A DNA stretch of 37,209 nt from Cyclobacterium sp. (GCF_014762705.1 NZ_JABURL010000026.1:1-37209); one strand, 5' to 3'. Shown: positions 1-8,065, counted from the stretch's first letter. Notes: generated by a model not told the origin, from the sequence alone. A program made the numbers and translations.

Positions 1-60
1 GGTTTTTTTTCAGGCCAGTGCGCTTTTCGTATTTAATTTAGAGTGCTTCTTTTTTTTAAA
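1..60. repeat. Fragment of a dispersed intergenic element, cut by the window edge
   Basis: The first 36 bases (GGTTTTTTTTCAGGCC, then GCGCTTTTCGTATTTAA) closely match 22416-22450 (GGTTTTTTGTCGGGCC, then GCTCTTTTCGTATTAA). In both places AT-rich DNA follows, then a CGGTA-type repeat end. I read this as the right part of the same element as 22338-22460. Its left part lies outside the window. Confidence 0.4.
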
Positions 61-100
61 TTTTTTCACAAATAACACCTAATATAAATCAGTTTTAGCT

Positions 101-410
101 CCGTTATCGGTAAATAGGCAAATCCCCCTTTTTAAGGGGGAAAGGGGGATTTTTTCGGTAACATCTTAAAATATCAATTCGTTAATTGTTACTTATCTTA
201 AATTCTTTACAGATACCGGGCTTTACTGTCACAGCGAAAATTAACTTTTTTAAAAAAACAGAAACCGTGGTGACGATGTGTATTTTTAATAAGTTAAATT
301 TCAGCGATTTGATAAATAGGTCATCGGTAGAATTACTTTTTAAAAAACGTAGAAATCAGGATGATGAGGGGTGTTTTTAACTTATTGAATTTCGATTATT
401 TGGGAAACTC
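101..410. repeat. Modular intergenic repeat array (about 91-bp units plus G/C-run hairpin)
   Basis: The stretch opens with a repeat end (GTTATCGGTAAATAGGC, 104-120). A hairpin follows, CCCCCTT/AAGGGGG at 124-140, trailed by AAAGGGGGATTTTTT. An AT-rich linker at 173-200 contains ATCAATTCGTTA. Two roughly 91-bp units come next, bounded by GTCACAGCGA (228), GTCATCGGTA (320) and GTCATTGCGA (411), so the steps are 92 and 91 bp. Each unit has a T/A-run near its start and a GATGACGAT-like core in its middle (GATGATGAG in the second). The same order of parts recurs at 21666-22280. Short open frames here follow the repeats and look non-coding. Confidence 0.6.
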
Positions 411-640
411 GTCATTGCGAACCTCAGCGCTTCTGGTCCCTGAGCCTGCCGGGCTTCGGCAGGCTCAGCCTGAAAAAGGAGCAATCTGAACCAGAGAGTG
501 AACATAAGTCCATCGAAAAAGACAGGAAGACCGGAAATTCGCCTACGTATTCGTTGAGACTGCCGCGGGTGCGAGTAATGTTGTCAATACTTTTTATTAT
601 TCGGAAACCCACCTTCGCAGTGACGAAAGAATTCGTCATC
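410..640. repeat. Dispersed palindromic element with imperfect terminal inverted repeats
   Basis: CGTCATTGCGAACC (410-423) pairs with CCTTCGCAGTGACG (612-625) at 11 of 14 positions as an inverted repeat. The interior carries AGCAATCTGAA on the left and GAGACTGCCGCGGGTGCGAG on the right. From general knowledge, CGTCATTGCGA...GCAATCT / CTGCC...CGCAGTGACG elements are widespread bacterial intergenic palindromic repeats. The left end coincides with the right boundary of the preceding 91-bp array, and another CGTCATCGGTA end lies at 634-644. There is no convincing coding sequence between here and arfB. Confidence 0.5.
440..468. repeat. Perfect 12-bp stem hairpin nested in the palindromic element
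   Basis: CTGAGCCTGCCG (440-451) and CGGCAGGCTCAG (457-468) form a perfect 12-bp stem around a five-base loop. No T-run follows, so it is not a classical terminator. The CGGCAGGCTCAG palindrome is, as I recall, a common mobile-looking unit in Bacteroidota intergenic DNA. Here it interrupts the larger element, which suggests nested insertion. Confidence 0.6.
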
Positions 641-742
641 GGTAAACAGCTGGAATGTTTTATTTCCGTTGATGTACGGGGAACTTCTTTGAGGGTAAAA
701 CCATTGCACAAGGGTCTAACTAGAAATTCAATTCCCTGAGAA

Positions 743-1159
743 ATGTCAATATTTCATAAAATAAAAGAACAGTTTTTAAATCAGGAGCTTTCCTTTCAGG
801 CTGCCCGAAGCAGCGGCCCGGGTGGACAAAACGTCAATAAGGTGAATTCAAAGATTATATTGAGATTCAATATTCCTGATTCCCAGCTATTGGATGAAAG
901 TGAAAAGGACATACTGATGAAAAAATGGGCGCATAAATTGGATAATACCGGCGATCTGATTATTCAAACTCAGGAAAAAAGATCACAACTTCAGAATAAG
1001 AGCATTGCCATCCGTAAATTCTATGAGATGCTTAATGCAGCTTTTCAAAAAAGAAAGGTGCGAAAGGCTACCCGACCCGGAAAGGGAGCCATTGAAAAAA
1101 GAATCAAAGCCAAAAAAATTCAGGCAGAAAAAAAGAAGTACCGGGGAAAGGACTGGTAA
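743..1159 (+). CDS. arfB: Alternative ribosome-rescue factor ArfB (peptidyl-tRNA hydrolase)
   Basis: ArfB-type release factors free ribosomes stalled on broken mRNA by hydrolysing peptidyl-tRNA without a stop codon. The 138-residue protein has the catalytic GGQ motif at residues 27-29 inside SSGPGGQNVNKVNSK, the signature of the RF-1 catalytic domain. It lacks the codon-recognition domains of RF1/RF2. A strongly basic C-terminal tail (about residues 100-138, rich in K and R) fits the family's mRNA-channel-binding tail. Length is close to E. coli ArfB (140). The gene stands alone, behind a repeat-filled leader and convergent with ilvE. The start is the first ATG of the frame. Confidence 0.95.
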   Translation: MSIFHKIKEQFLNQELSFQAARSSGPGGQNVNKVNSKIILRFNIPDSQLLDESEKDILMKKWAHKLDNTGDLIIQTQEKRSQLQNKSIAIRKFYEMLNAAFQKRKVRKATRPGKGAIEKRIKAKKIQAEKKKYRGKDW

Positions 1160-1316
1160 ATCTTTCAAAGAAACTGAACCTTATTCAAGTTTATTGAATG
1201 CTGGTTTCTTGCCATAGAGAACGTATAGACAAACTTTTTGCACAGCACTGCACTGCCTGATTTCGAATATTTGCTTACTGTGAATCTGCTACATTAATTT
1301 CCCCTCATTGCTTCAT

Positions 1317-2360
1317 TCAGGCATCCAGTAGTTGGTTCCAGCCATAGGTATCCGGATTGAGCCCTTTTCTTATGGATGACAATTTATTTTTAAGGCGGTA
1401 CATACCAGCATCTGCTTCAAGGTAGGTGGCAAAGGCTTTGCCCTTGAAACTAATGGTTTCTATGGGTGAGATTACAGCGGCTGTTCCGGCCCCAAAAGCT
1501 TCCACACGTTCCCCATTTTCAATCCGCTGGATGATTTCTTCTATGGCCACTGGCCTTTCTTCCACCGTAAAACCCTCTTCCCTGGCCAATTTCAGTAAAG
1601 AATCACGGGTAATTCCATCCAGTATACTATCGCTTAGGGATGGGGTAAGAAGGGTTTCACCACTAAGCAGGAATAAAATATTCATGGTTCCGGATTCCTC
1701 AATATATTTTTTTTCCTGAGCATCCAGCCAGATGATCTGATCAAAACCTTCCTTTTTCGCATTGATTTGGGGTAGCAGGGAGGCCCCATAATTACCTCCA
1801 TTTTTTGCCGCACCGGCTCCGCCTCTGGCAGAGCGTATGTATTCAGTCTCTACTTTTACTTTTAGCGGCTTATTGTAATATGCCCGCATGGGGGATAACA
1901 CTACCATGAATAAATATTCTTGTGACGCATCTACACCCAATTTACTTTCGGTAGCGATAACAAATGGGCGTATATATAGGGAATAGTCCGGATCATCGAT
2001 TACCCAATCCGATTCCATTTTAAGAAGTTCCAAAATACCATCCATGAAAAGGTTGCGGGGCAGGGGAGGCATTGCCATTCTTTCCAGAGAACGGTTCATT
2101 CTTTTCCAATGGCTTTCCATTCGGAATACATTTATTTTGCCGTCTGTCATTCGAAAGGCTTTCAGGCCTTCAAAAACTGTCTGTCCATAATGGAAGCACA
2201 TGGCCAATGGAGATAAGGATACGGATTGCACCGGTGCAATGCGGTAATCCGACCATTCCCCTTGTTTATATGCGGCCATAAGCATTCTGTCGGTGGATTG
2301 AACCCCAAAAGTGAAGTTTTCAAAATCAAAATCGGGTCTTCGGGTTTCAGTTTGGTTCAT
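1317..2360 (-). CDS. ilvE: Branched-chain amino acid aminotransferase
   Basis: This PLP enzyme interconverts leucine, isoleucine and valine with their 2-oxo acids, using glutamate/2-oxoglutarate. The 347-residue cytosolic protein shows class-IV aminotransferase hallmarks: FHYGQTVFEGLKAFR near residues 56-70, the presumed Schiff-base Lys186 in AAKNGGNYGASLL, EESGTMN (about 221-227) lining the PLP site, and the phosphate-binding EAFGAGTAAVISPI near 287-300. The length matches the longer, eukaryote-like BCAT subgroup. The YfiT-like gene ends 19 bp upstream on the same strand, so the two are probably co-transcribed. It is convergent with arfB, with no clear terminator in the 157-bp gap. Confidence 0.95.
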   Translation of the reverse strand: MNQTETRRPDFDFENFTFGVQSTDRMLMAAYKQGEWSDYRIAPVQSVSLSPLAMCFHYGQTVFEGLKAFRMTDGKINVFRMESHWKRMNRSLERMAMPPLPRNLFMDGILELLKMESDWVIDDPDYSLYIRPFVIATESKLGVDASQEYLFMVVLSPMRAYYNKPLKVKVETEYIRSARGGAGAAKNGGNYGASLLPQINAKKEGFDQIIWLDAQEKKYIEESGTMNILFLLSGETLLTPSLSDSILDGITRDSLLKLAREEGFTVEERPVAIEEIIQRIENGERVEAFGAGTAAVISPIETISFKGKAFATYLEADAGMYRLKNKLSSIRKGLNPDTYGWNQLLDA

Positions 2361-2379
2361 GATATGTCTTAATAATTGG

Positions 2380-2907
2380 TTAATCTTCTACTTTTTTTGC
2401 CTGACTAATGTGGGCCAAATGATGCTTCCCGTGCCACGCATACAGCAAGGCACTGACATTCAAAGGTATGAATTTACTTTGCTCCGGATGAAAAAAACAA
2501 CGGTTCCATTCTCCCTCGCTCATGTTTTGCATTAGAAAAACCCATTTTTCGTGGATTCCTACCAGTATTTGAACGGAATTTTCAATTCCAAGTTTACTGT
2601 CTGCAAGCTTTGCCCAAAGATCTTCCTTGTAGGGTTTAATTACAGGCTTTTCCTCCGTCAATGCCAATTTAAAGCGCATGTAAGCGTTCATGTGGCTATC
2701 AGCCAGGTGATGCACCAATTGCCGGATGGACCATCCAGCCGGCCGGTATTTACTTTCAAGCATTTCTTCCGGTAAATTGGATGCAGCCGTTTGTAGTTCC
2801 TTCGGAAAATGTTCAATCCGCTGTATGGCCTGTTTCACTATGTCAGTCGCTACAGTTTCCGGGACCTGAAATCTTCCTAAGGGGTATTTTAAAACTTCCA
2901 AATTCAT
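2380..2907 (-). CDS. YfiT/BstA-like DinB-superfamily metal-dependent transferase
   Basis: DinB-superfamily four-helix bundles bind a divalent metal through three histidines. The closest subgroup, YfiT/BstA, includes bacillithiol S-transferases. The 175-residue protein shows LKYPLGRF near the N-terminus, W-S-I-R-Q-L-V-H-H-L-A-D-S-H (candidate ligand His67) and a C-terminal W-H-G-K-H-H motif (His159, His163), the expected metal triad. I start at the ATG at 2907. A TTG two codons upstream (2913) is the only alternative seen. It probably shares a transcript with ilvE and is divergent from the MocR regulator. The thiol cofactor is unknown; a DinB-like hydrolase of other function is possible. Confidence 0.85.
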   Translation of the reverse strand: MNLEVLKYPLGRFQVPETVATDIVKQAIQRIEHFPKELQTAASNLPEEMLESKYRPAGWSIRQLVHHLADSHMNAYMRFKLALTEEKPVIKPYKEDLWAKLADSKLGIENSVQILVGIHEKWVFLMQNMSEGEWNRCFFHPEQSKFIPLNVSALLYAWHGKHHLAHISQAKKVED

Positions 2908-2988
2908 AGACAATGCTCCTGGAGTAAGTGAATTGCGCTTTTATCCGGTAAATCAGATTCAAATATCAAATTAACGAAGGAATAATGA

Positions 2989-3018
2989 TTGGTTACAGAT
3001 ACAATTTATTTAATTTTG
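2989..3018 (+). promoter_or_regulatory. Bacteroidota-type promoter of the MocR gene with flanking direct repeat
   Basis: TTG at 2989-2991, 19 nt, then TAATTTTG at 3011-3018 is a full match to the Bacteroidota housekeeping consensus (TTG, then TAnnTTTG). Transcription would begin near 3025, leaving a leader of about 20 nt before the ATG at 3044. GGTTACAG (2991-2998) and GGGTACAG (3021-3028) flank the -7 box as a 30-bp-spaced direct repeat, a plausible site for the regulator itself. Confidence 0.6.
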
Positions 3019-3043
3019 AAGGGTACAGTTAACCAGGCAAATA

Positions 3044-4444
3044 ATGACATTGTATCAGGAGTTGGCGAGCAATTTTGAACGGCTTATTCAAAAGGGCAGC
3101 TTGAAAGTAGGGGATAAGATGCCTTCCATTCGTACCGTGAGCAAGGAGTATGGGGTAAGTATAAATACCGTCATTCAGGCCTATTTGGTATTGGAAAGCA
3201 GGTCTTGTATAGTATCCAGACCGCAAGCGGGATTTTTTGTTTGTGAAAAAGCAGATTTGCGTTTACCCGTCCCTCAGGCAAGCAATCCCAGTAACAATCC
3301 AAAAGAACAGGCGGATGATGGCTTGATAGGCAAAGTTTTTAGAAATTTTGTCAATAAGGAAATCACTCAATTGTCTCTTAGTGTACCAGACGAATCCTTT
3401 TTCCCGGTAGCAAGATTGAATAAATGCCTCCATAAGGCCAGTCAAACCCTATCTTCCGGAGGAACGGGATATGATGATATACAAGGGAATTTCCTATTGC
3501 GAAAAAATGTGGCAAAGTGGTCCTTTACCTGGGCAGGAAATTTGGGGATTGGTGACCTGGTGAGCACTTCGGGGGCCATGCATGCCATTTCCCTGGCATT
3601 TATGGCATTGACCAAACCGGGGGACAGGATTGCCGTAGAAAGCCCGGTATATTTTGGTATCCTTCAGTTGGCCAAAAACATGGGACTAAAGGTGATCGAA
3701 CTCCCTACCCATCCTGTAACCGGGGTTGATCCCGATGATGTAAAAGCCCGTATAGGTGAAATTGATATCTGTCTATTGGTCAGTAATTTCAACAATCCAC
3801 TGGGCAGTTGCATGCCTGAAGAAAACAAGAAAGCCATGGTAAAGCTACTGGGCAAACATGGGATTCCCTTAATTGAGAATGATTTGTATGGGGATGTTTA
3901 TTTTGGACCAAACCGACCCAAACCTTGCAAGGCTTTTGACGAGGAAGGTATGGTATTGTGGTGTGGCTCCGTTTCCAAAACCCTTGCACCGGGTTACCGG
4001 GTAGGATGGATGGCACCCGGTAAGTACCTAAAGGATATCTTAAAGTTGAAGCTTTTTCATTCTGTATCGGGCACCACATTGACACAGGAAGCCATTGGCC
4101 ATTTTTTGGAGACTGGCCGCTATGAAAAGCACCTGGCACAAATGCGGAAAAAGCTGTATGCCAATTCCCTTCAATTTATCCGGGCAATTAGTGACTATTT
4201 TCCTGAGGGAACCAAGGTAAGCCGACCTCAGGGGGGATTTGTCTTATGGGTTGAATTGGAAAAAGGAAAAGATACTGGTAAATTTTTTGATCAGGCCCTT
4301 TCCCAGGGAATCAGCATTGCACCGGGCAGGATGTTTACACTCCAAAACCAGTTTTACCACTGCATGCGTTTGAATTACGGACTGCCCTGGTCCGATGGTC
4401 TGGATCTACAATTAAAGCGTTTGGGTCAAATGTTGAAGCAATAA
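3044..4444 (+). CDS. MocR-type transcriptional regulator (GntR wHTH plus aminotransferase domain)
   Basis: MocR regulators join a GntR-type DNA-binding domain to a type-I aminotransferase fold that senses PLP or an amino compound. In this 466-residue protein, residues 1-70 form the winged helix (LKVGDKMPSIRTVSKEYGVS, then NTVIQAY, and a PQAGFFV wing). Residues 110-460 are the aminotransferase-like domain, with Asp280/Tyr282 in NDLYGD, the PLP lysine Lys312 in GSVSKTLAPGYRVGW, and MRLNYGLP near the end carrying the carboxylate-binding Arg. PLP binding therefore looks intact. It is divergent from the YfiT-ilvE pair, which is a reasonable but unproven target. It is convergent with the next receptor gene, 35 bp apart. 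Confidence 0.92.
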   Translation: MTLYQELASNFERLIQKGSLKVGDKMPSIRTVSKEYGVSINTVIQAYLVLESRSCIVSRPQAGFFVCEKADLRLPVPQASNPSNNPKEQADDGLIGKVFRNFVNKEITQLSLSVPDESFFPVARLNKCLHKASQTLSSGGTGYDDIQGNFLLRKNVAKWSFTWAGNLGIGDLVSTSGAMHAISLAFMALTKPGDRIAVESPVYFGILQLAKNMGLKVIELPTHPVTGVDPDDVKARIGEIDICLLVSNFNNPLGSCMPEENKKAMVKLLGKHGIPLIENDLYGDVYFGPNRPKPCKAFDEEGMVLWCGSVSKTLAPGYRVGWMAPGKYLKDILKLKLFHSVSGTTLTQEAIGHFLETGRYEKHLAQMRKKLYANSLQFIRAISDYFPEGTKVSRPQGGFVLWVELEKGKDTGKFFDQALSQGISIAPGRMFTLQNQFYHCMRLNYGLPWSDGLDLQLKRLGQMLKQ

Positions 4445-4479
4445 CCTGATTTCGACCAAGTACTGTACGAATTATTGGG

Positions 4480-6942
4480 TTAAAATTCCTTTTCCCCGAA
4501 TTCGCTTTTGATAAAGCGGGATTTATTGCGGGAAGGATTGAGGGTGTAACTGAGGTTTAAGATCACCATGTCCACTTCCAGCACATAATTCGTGGTGGTA
4601 TAAAACTCATCTTCCCTCCAGGCACTGATCCGTTGTTCATTGGTATCCAACAGGCCCATGTCCATATTCAGCCACTGCAGGCTGGCACTAAGCCTGTCGT
4701 CCATAAATGTCTTTTTCAATACCAGATTGGGGGATAAGAAATCCGAATCTTCTCCTTGTGCAGTAATGCGCCTGGAAAGGTAGTTTACTGACCATTGGGC
4801 ACTAAAGGTAGGGGAGAAATCAAAACTTGTATTGGCATTGATGGAGTAAACCCAGGCCGCATTGTTAATGGGTCTGTTGTCAAAACTGCCCTGGATCCTG
4901 TACCTGTATAGGTTTCCACCGGCAAAAACCTTCCATTTGCTGCTGGGATTAAGTTCCAGTCCCAATTCCATTCCTATGGATCTTCCATTGCCCACATTGG
5001 AATAAATCCGGTTCAAAATGGTGTCATTGTAAACCGTATTGACCCTGTTGACAAGGTTTTTCACGTGGCGGTAATAGGCAGTGGCGTAAAGGCTGTTTTC
5101 TCCAAAGTCCCGCACCAAACCGGTCTCTACCAGGTCAATAAATTCCGGAAGCAGGGTAGGGTCTCCCTGTTCCAGGGTTTCCGAATGCTCCCTTTCTGGA
5201 AATGGGTTCATTTTAAAGGTAGTAGTGCGTTCTACCCTTCGGCTGTAGGCTCCTTTCAACCTTGTTTCCTTATCCAATGTGTATTGAAAACTTGCTGTGG
5301 GGTAAGGCAGGAAAAAATCATACATGTAGGTGGTATCTACTGTATTGGCCTTATCCTGTAGCAATAATTCCCTGTCCATGTATTCCATCCGCAAGCCTAT
5401 GGAATAATCCCAGCTGTCTTTTTGTCCTGACAATTGACCATACCCGGAATGAATCACCCGGGTCAATTCCACATTGGAGGAAAATTCCGGAACCAGTTCA
5501 AATACTCCCGTTTCATTGTTTTTTCTCTCGTAAACAAAATCTCCCTGATGATCCAGGTTACGGAACTGGTATCCGGCTTCCACTATTCCCCATTTTGTAG
5601 GCTTTGATTGGTAATCCACCTGCCAGCGCATGCCGTGTAAGGGATTGTCATTGGTATTGTATTCGTCTTGATACACCAGATTGGTATTGGGATAACCCAG
5701 GTTTCTGTTTGTAGTAGGGCCGCCCAGCAGGGTATATTCATACAAAAAAGAACTGGAGATGCTGGACTTATTGTCAAAAGTATGGGCATAATCAAAACTT
5801 CCCAAGGCAAAATCACTGCTCCTGATACGCAAGTTTTCATTGTAATATTGCATGGTGTACAGCCGCTCCTCTCCAATGCTGGCATGGTTGTCGTAATAGA
5901 CAATATCTGCGGTTCTATCCTTACTCCGTATACCTCCATAAAACCCGAGGCTAAACTCGTTGTTGGCATCTGGCGTATAGGCTACAGTAAACCGTCCGGA
6001 ATAAGCTCCTTCATCGAATCCCCGTTCTCCATCAGAAGGAAACCGGGTGGTGGTATCACCCCGGATGGTGTAAACATCGCCTTCCCTTCGCCCGTTTATA
6101 TCATTCCTTAGAAAGCTTGCGCCCAGGGAAAGGTCCCAATCGCCTTTCCGGTGATTAAGGGTAAAATCAGCTCCATATCGTTGTGGTTTTTCCTTGTTAT
6201 CGTAATCCTGTATGCTGGGTGCTCCAATTCTGATATTGAACTGTATAAAATTACCATCAGTGGCTCCTTTTTCCGTGGTGATGTTGATGATGCCGGCTTT
6301 TCCTTCAGGATCGTATTTTGCAGAGGGGGCAGTTACCACTTCTATATTCTTGATGGCATTGGCGGGCAATTGGCCCAGGATTACCGAAGGGTCTGATTGC
6401 AAAGGTTTTCCATTGATCATGATCACAAAGCCCGTGGATCCCCTGACGGACAATTCCCCCTCTGCATTGATGCTTACTGAGGGAAGGTTCCTAATGAGGT
6501 CGATGGCGTTTCCACCCTGGCCAGAGATAAATTCTCCGGATTCGAATACCTGTCGGTCTATCTGATGCATGGTGGTAAACCTTGATCCCGAAACTTCGAC
6601 CATTTCCAACAATTGCTCGTTGGGTGCCAATTCAACCATACCCAGATCCAGCGACTGCCCTCTGGTAAATGTTAGGTCCTCTTTGGTAAAGGAGTTATAA
6701 CCCATAAATTGAATAACCAGGTAATACTGACCAGGTTTGATGTCGCTTAGTTCAAATTTTCCATCAGGTTCACTTACAGCTCCTGATACCAGGCTGGAAT
6801 CAGAAGAGGAGTACAGGCCCACACTCCCATATTCAATAGGCGTGTTTTCATTTGCATCCGCAAGTGTTCCTTGAATAGAATTTTGTGCAAAAGTGGGGTA
6901 ACAGAGGATAAGTTGGAAAAGGCAGATTAATAGAATTTTCAT
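4480..6942 (-). CDS. TonB-type outer-membrane beta-barrel receptor (SusD-less)
   Basis: This is an outer-membrane protein of the Bacteroidota family with a carboxypeptidase-D-like regulatory domain, a plug and an OMP beta-brl_3-type barrel, likely for import of an unknown ligand. From the ATG at 6942 it has 820 residues: a signal peptide ending PTFAQ at about residue 20, a CarboxypepD_reg-like domain (about 22-105), a plug (about 120-230, with SVRGSTGF and MINGKP), then the barrel. The frame is open to a start at 7008. I prefer 6942 because the signal peptide starts there and the upstream stretch looks regulatory (see 6991-7016). No SusD-like gene is adjacent. An AraC regulator lies directly upstream, and a paralogue lies at 14826-17195. 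Confidence 0.88.
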   Translation of the reverse strand: MKILLICLFQLILCYPTFAQNSIQGTLADANENTPIEYGSVGLYSSSDSSLVSGAVSEPDGKFELSDIKPGQYYLVIQFMGYNSFTKEDLTFTRGQSLDLGMVELAPNEQLLEMVEVSGSRFTTMHQIDRQVFESGEFISGQGGNAIDLIRNLPSVSINAEGELSVRGSTGFVIMINGKPLQSDPSVILGQLPANAIKNIEVVTAPSAKYDPEGKAGIINITTEKGATDGNFIQFNIRIGAPSIQDYDNKEKPQRYGADFTLNHRKGDWDLSLGASFLRNDINGRREGDVYTIRGDTTTRFPSDGERGFDEGAYSGRFTVAYTPDANNEFSLGFYGGIRSKDRTADIVYYDNHASIGEERLYTMQYYNENLRIRSSDFALGSFDYAHTFDNKSSISSSFLYEYTLLGGPTTNRNLGYPNTNLVYQDEYNTNDNPLHGMRWQVDYQSKPTKWGIVEAGYQFRNLDHQGDFVYERKNNETGVFELVPEFSSNVELTRVIHSGYGQLSGQKDSWDYSIGLRMEYMDRELLLQDKANTVDTTYMYDFFLPYPTASFQYTLDKETRLKGAYSRRVERTTTFKMNPFPEREHSETLEQGDPTLLPEFIDLVETGLVRDFGENSLYATAYYRHVKNLVNRVNTVYNDTILNRIYSNVGNGRSIGMELGLELNPSSKWKVFAGGNLYRYRIQGSFDNRPINNAAWVYSINANTSFDFSPTFSAQWSVNYLSRRITAQGEDSDFLSPNLVLKKTFMDDRLSASLQWLNMDMGLLDTNEQRISAWREDEFYTTTNYVLEVDMVILNLSYTLNPSRNKSRFIKSEFGEKEF

Positions 6943-6990
6943 CAAGACTATATTTTGTTTGCAAAGTAAGTCTTGAATCCTTGTATTTTG

Positions 6991-7016
6991 ATGGTATATT
7001 TTTGACAATAATGGTA
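6991..7016. promoter_or_regulatory. ATGGTA direct repeat upstream of the receptor gene
   Basis: ATGGTA occurs at 6991-6996 and 7011-7016, exactly 20 bp (about two helical turns) apart on the same DNA face. The same hexamer occurs twice upstream of the adjacent AraC gene (7868-7873 and 7937-7942). Two 20-bp-phased copies suit an AraC-type protein, each monomer of which has two helix-turn-helix units. The role is inferred. Confidence 0.35.
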
Positions 7017-7026
7017 AATTCTTACT

Positions 7027-7842
7027 TTAAAGTTTTGCTCTGTATTCTGTTGGGGTCAGCGTGGTTTGGGATTTAAAAAATTTGATAAAATTGGAGGCAT
7101 CGGAAAAATTCAGCTGGTAGGCGACCTCAGCTACCGGAATTCCCGTATGACTGAGCAAATTTTTGGATTCGATGAGCAATCTTTCACGGATCAAATCTAT
7201 GGCATTGGCTCCCGTTGCGGTACGGCAGATCTGGTTTAATTTACGGATACTGACATGCATGGCTTCAGCATAATTTTCCGCGGTTTTCATGTGCAGGTAA
7301 TTTTCCTGTACCAATTTCTTAAACCGGACAAATTCATCCAATACATTGGGATGAATGGAATGCTCTGGTAGTGGAATATGTAGGGTTTTTAAAATGAGGG
7401 TGTTCAAATGCGCTGCTAATAGGTCTGAAGCTACTTCATTTTTGTAATCAGCATAAAAAACTTCCAACAAATGGAATATGGATGAATTTTCTTCGGGTAG
7501 TTGGAAAGTCTCTTTTAAAATGTAAAGGCTGGACAGTGCTTTGGGATATGCAGTCAGGACTTCTTCTTTGAAAAGAACAACATATCCTTCCGGAATTCTT
7601 GAAAAATCCCAGCAGTGTACCTGGCCCAGACTCAGGTAGTATCCCATCGGCGGTTGTACTTCATGGACCAGGTCTCCAACAGTATGCTGCCCGGAACCTT
7701 TAGACAGGTAGATCAGTTCGTGATATCCTTCATGCCGGTGTGGTTTGGTGGGTTTGATCACCGGTTTCATTTTTGAAACCTTAAGGATCAGACCCTGCTC
7801 TATTTTATTTTTGGTGTGGATACTATTGGACTGCATTGTCAT
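7027..7842 (-). CDS. AraC-family transcriptional regulator with N-terminal cupin
   Basis: The 271-residue regulator starts with a cupin-like ligand-binding domain (about 30-130: KPHRHEGYHELIYLSKG, then GYYLSLGQVHCWDF, as in Bacteroidota AraC proteins). It ends with a two-HTH AraC DNA-binding domain (about 170-271: NYAEAMHVSIRKLNQICRTA, then VAEVAYQLNFSDASNFIKFF and PTEYRAKL). It lies upstream of the receptor gene on the same strand. The gap to the preferred receptor start is 84 bp and contains the ATGGTA repeats, so it is a strong candidate to control that receptor. A second ATG two codons in (7836) is an equally possible start. The ligand is unknown. Confidence 0.9.
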   Translation of the reverse strand: MTMQSNSIHTKNKIEQGLILKVSKMKPVIKPTKPHRHEGYHELIYLSKGSGQHTVGDLVHEVQPPMGYYLSLGQVHCWDFSRIPEGYVVLFKEEVLTAYPKALSSLYILKETFQLPEENSSIFHLLEVFYADYKNEVASDLLAAHLNTLILKTLHIPLPEHSIHPNVLDEFVRFKKLVQENYLHMKTAENYAEAMHVSIRKLNQICRTATGANAIDLIRERLLIESKNLLSHTGIPVAEVAYQLNFSDASNFIKFFKSQTTLTPTEYRAKL

Positions 7843-7867
7843 TTAAAGGTATCAAATTTCTGAAAAT

Positions 7868-7942
7868 ATGGTAAAAAACTAATCTGAAAACGCAATTTAA
7901 CCGGTAGTCTTTAAAATTTAATCCTTATTTGTATAAATGGTA
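7868..7942. promoter_or_regulatory. Two ATGGTA motifs in the AraC/TetR divergent region
   Basis: ATGGTA stands at 7868-7873 (within ATATGGTAAAA) and 7937-7942 (within ATAAATGGTAATC), 69 bp apart, in front of the AraC gene. Together with the pair before the receptor gene this makes four copies beside genes that may share a regulator. The hexamer is short and the region AT-rich, so chance cannot be excluded. Confidence 0.3.
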
Positions 7943-8029
7943 ATCTTTGGTTTAAAGACTTATACGAGATGGGTTTTTATCAAACCAATAGTTTTAATTC
8001 ATTTTAACACCACACTTCTTTTTAAGGGC

Positions 8030-8060
8030 TTGGTTTCAATTCGATGTTTTCCTACTTTTG
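8030..8060 (+). promoter_or_regulatory. Promoter of the TetR-RND efflux operon
   Basis: TTG at 8030-8032, 20 nt, then TACTTTTG at 8053-8060 is a perfect Bacteroidota-type promoter (TTG, TAnnTTTG). Transcription would begin near 8066. A possible TTG start codon at 8058 falls inside the -7 box, so it would not be transcribed. This argues for the ATG at 8088. Confidence 0.65.
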
Positions 8061-8065
8061 CACCC

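Noticed and set aside
186-739. Short open frames in both directions within the first 740 bases.
   Set aside because: They follow the repeat units and palindromes, lack start context and family signatures, and overlap inverted repeats.
6943-7008. N-terminal extension of the first receptor gene to a start at 7008.
   Set aside because: The extension precedes a perfect signal peptide and would place the phased ATGGTA motifs within coding DNA. The ATG at 6942 is better supported.
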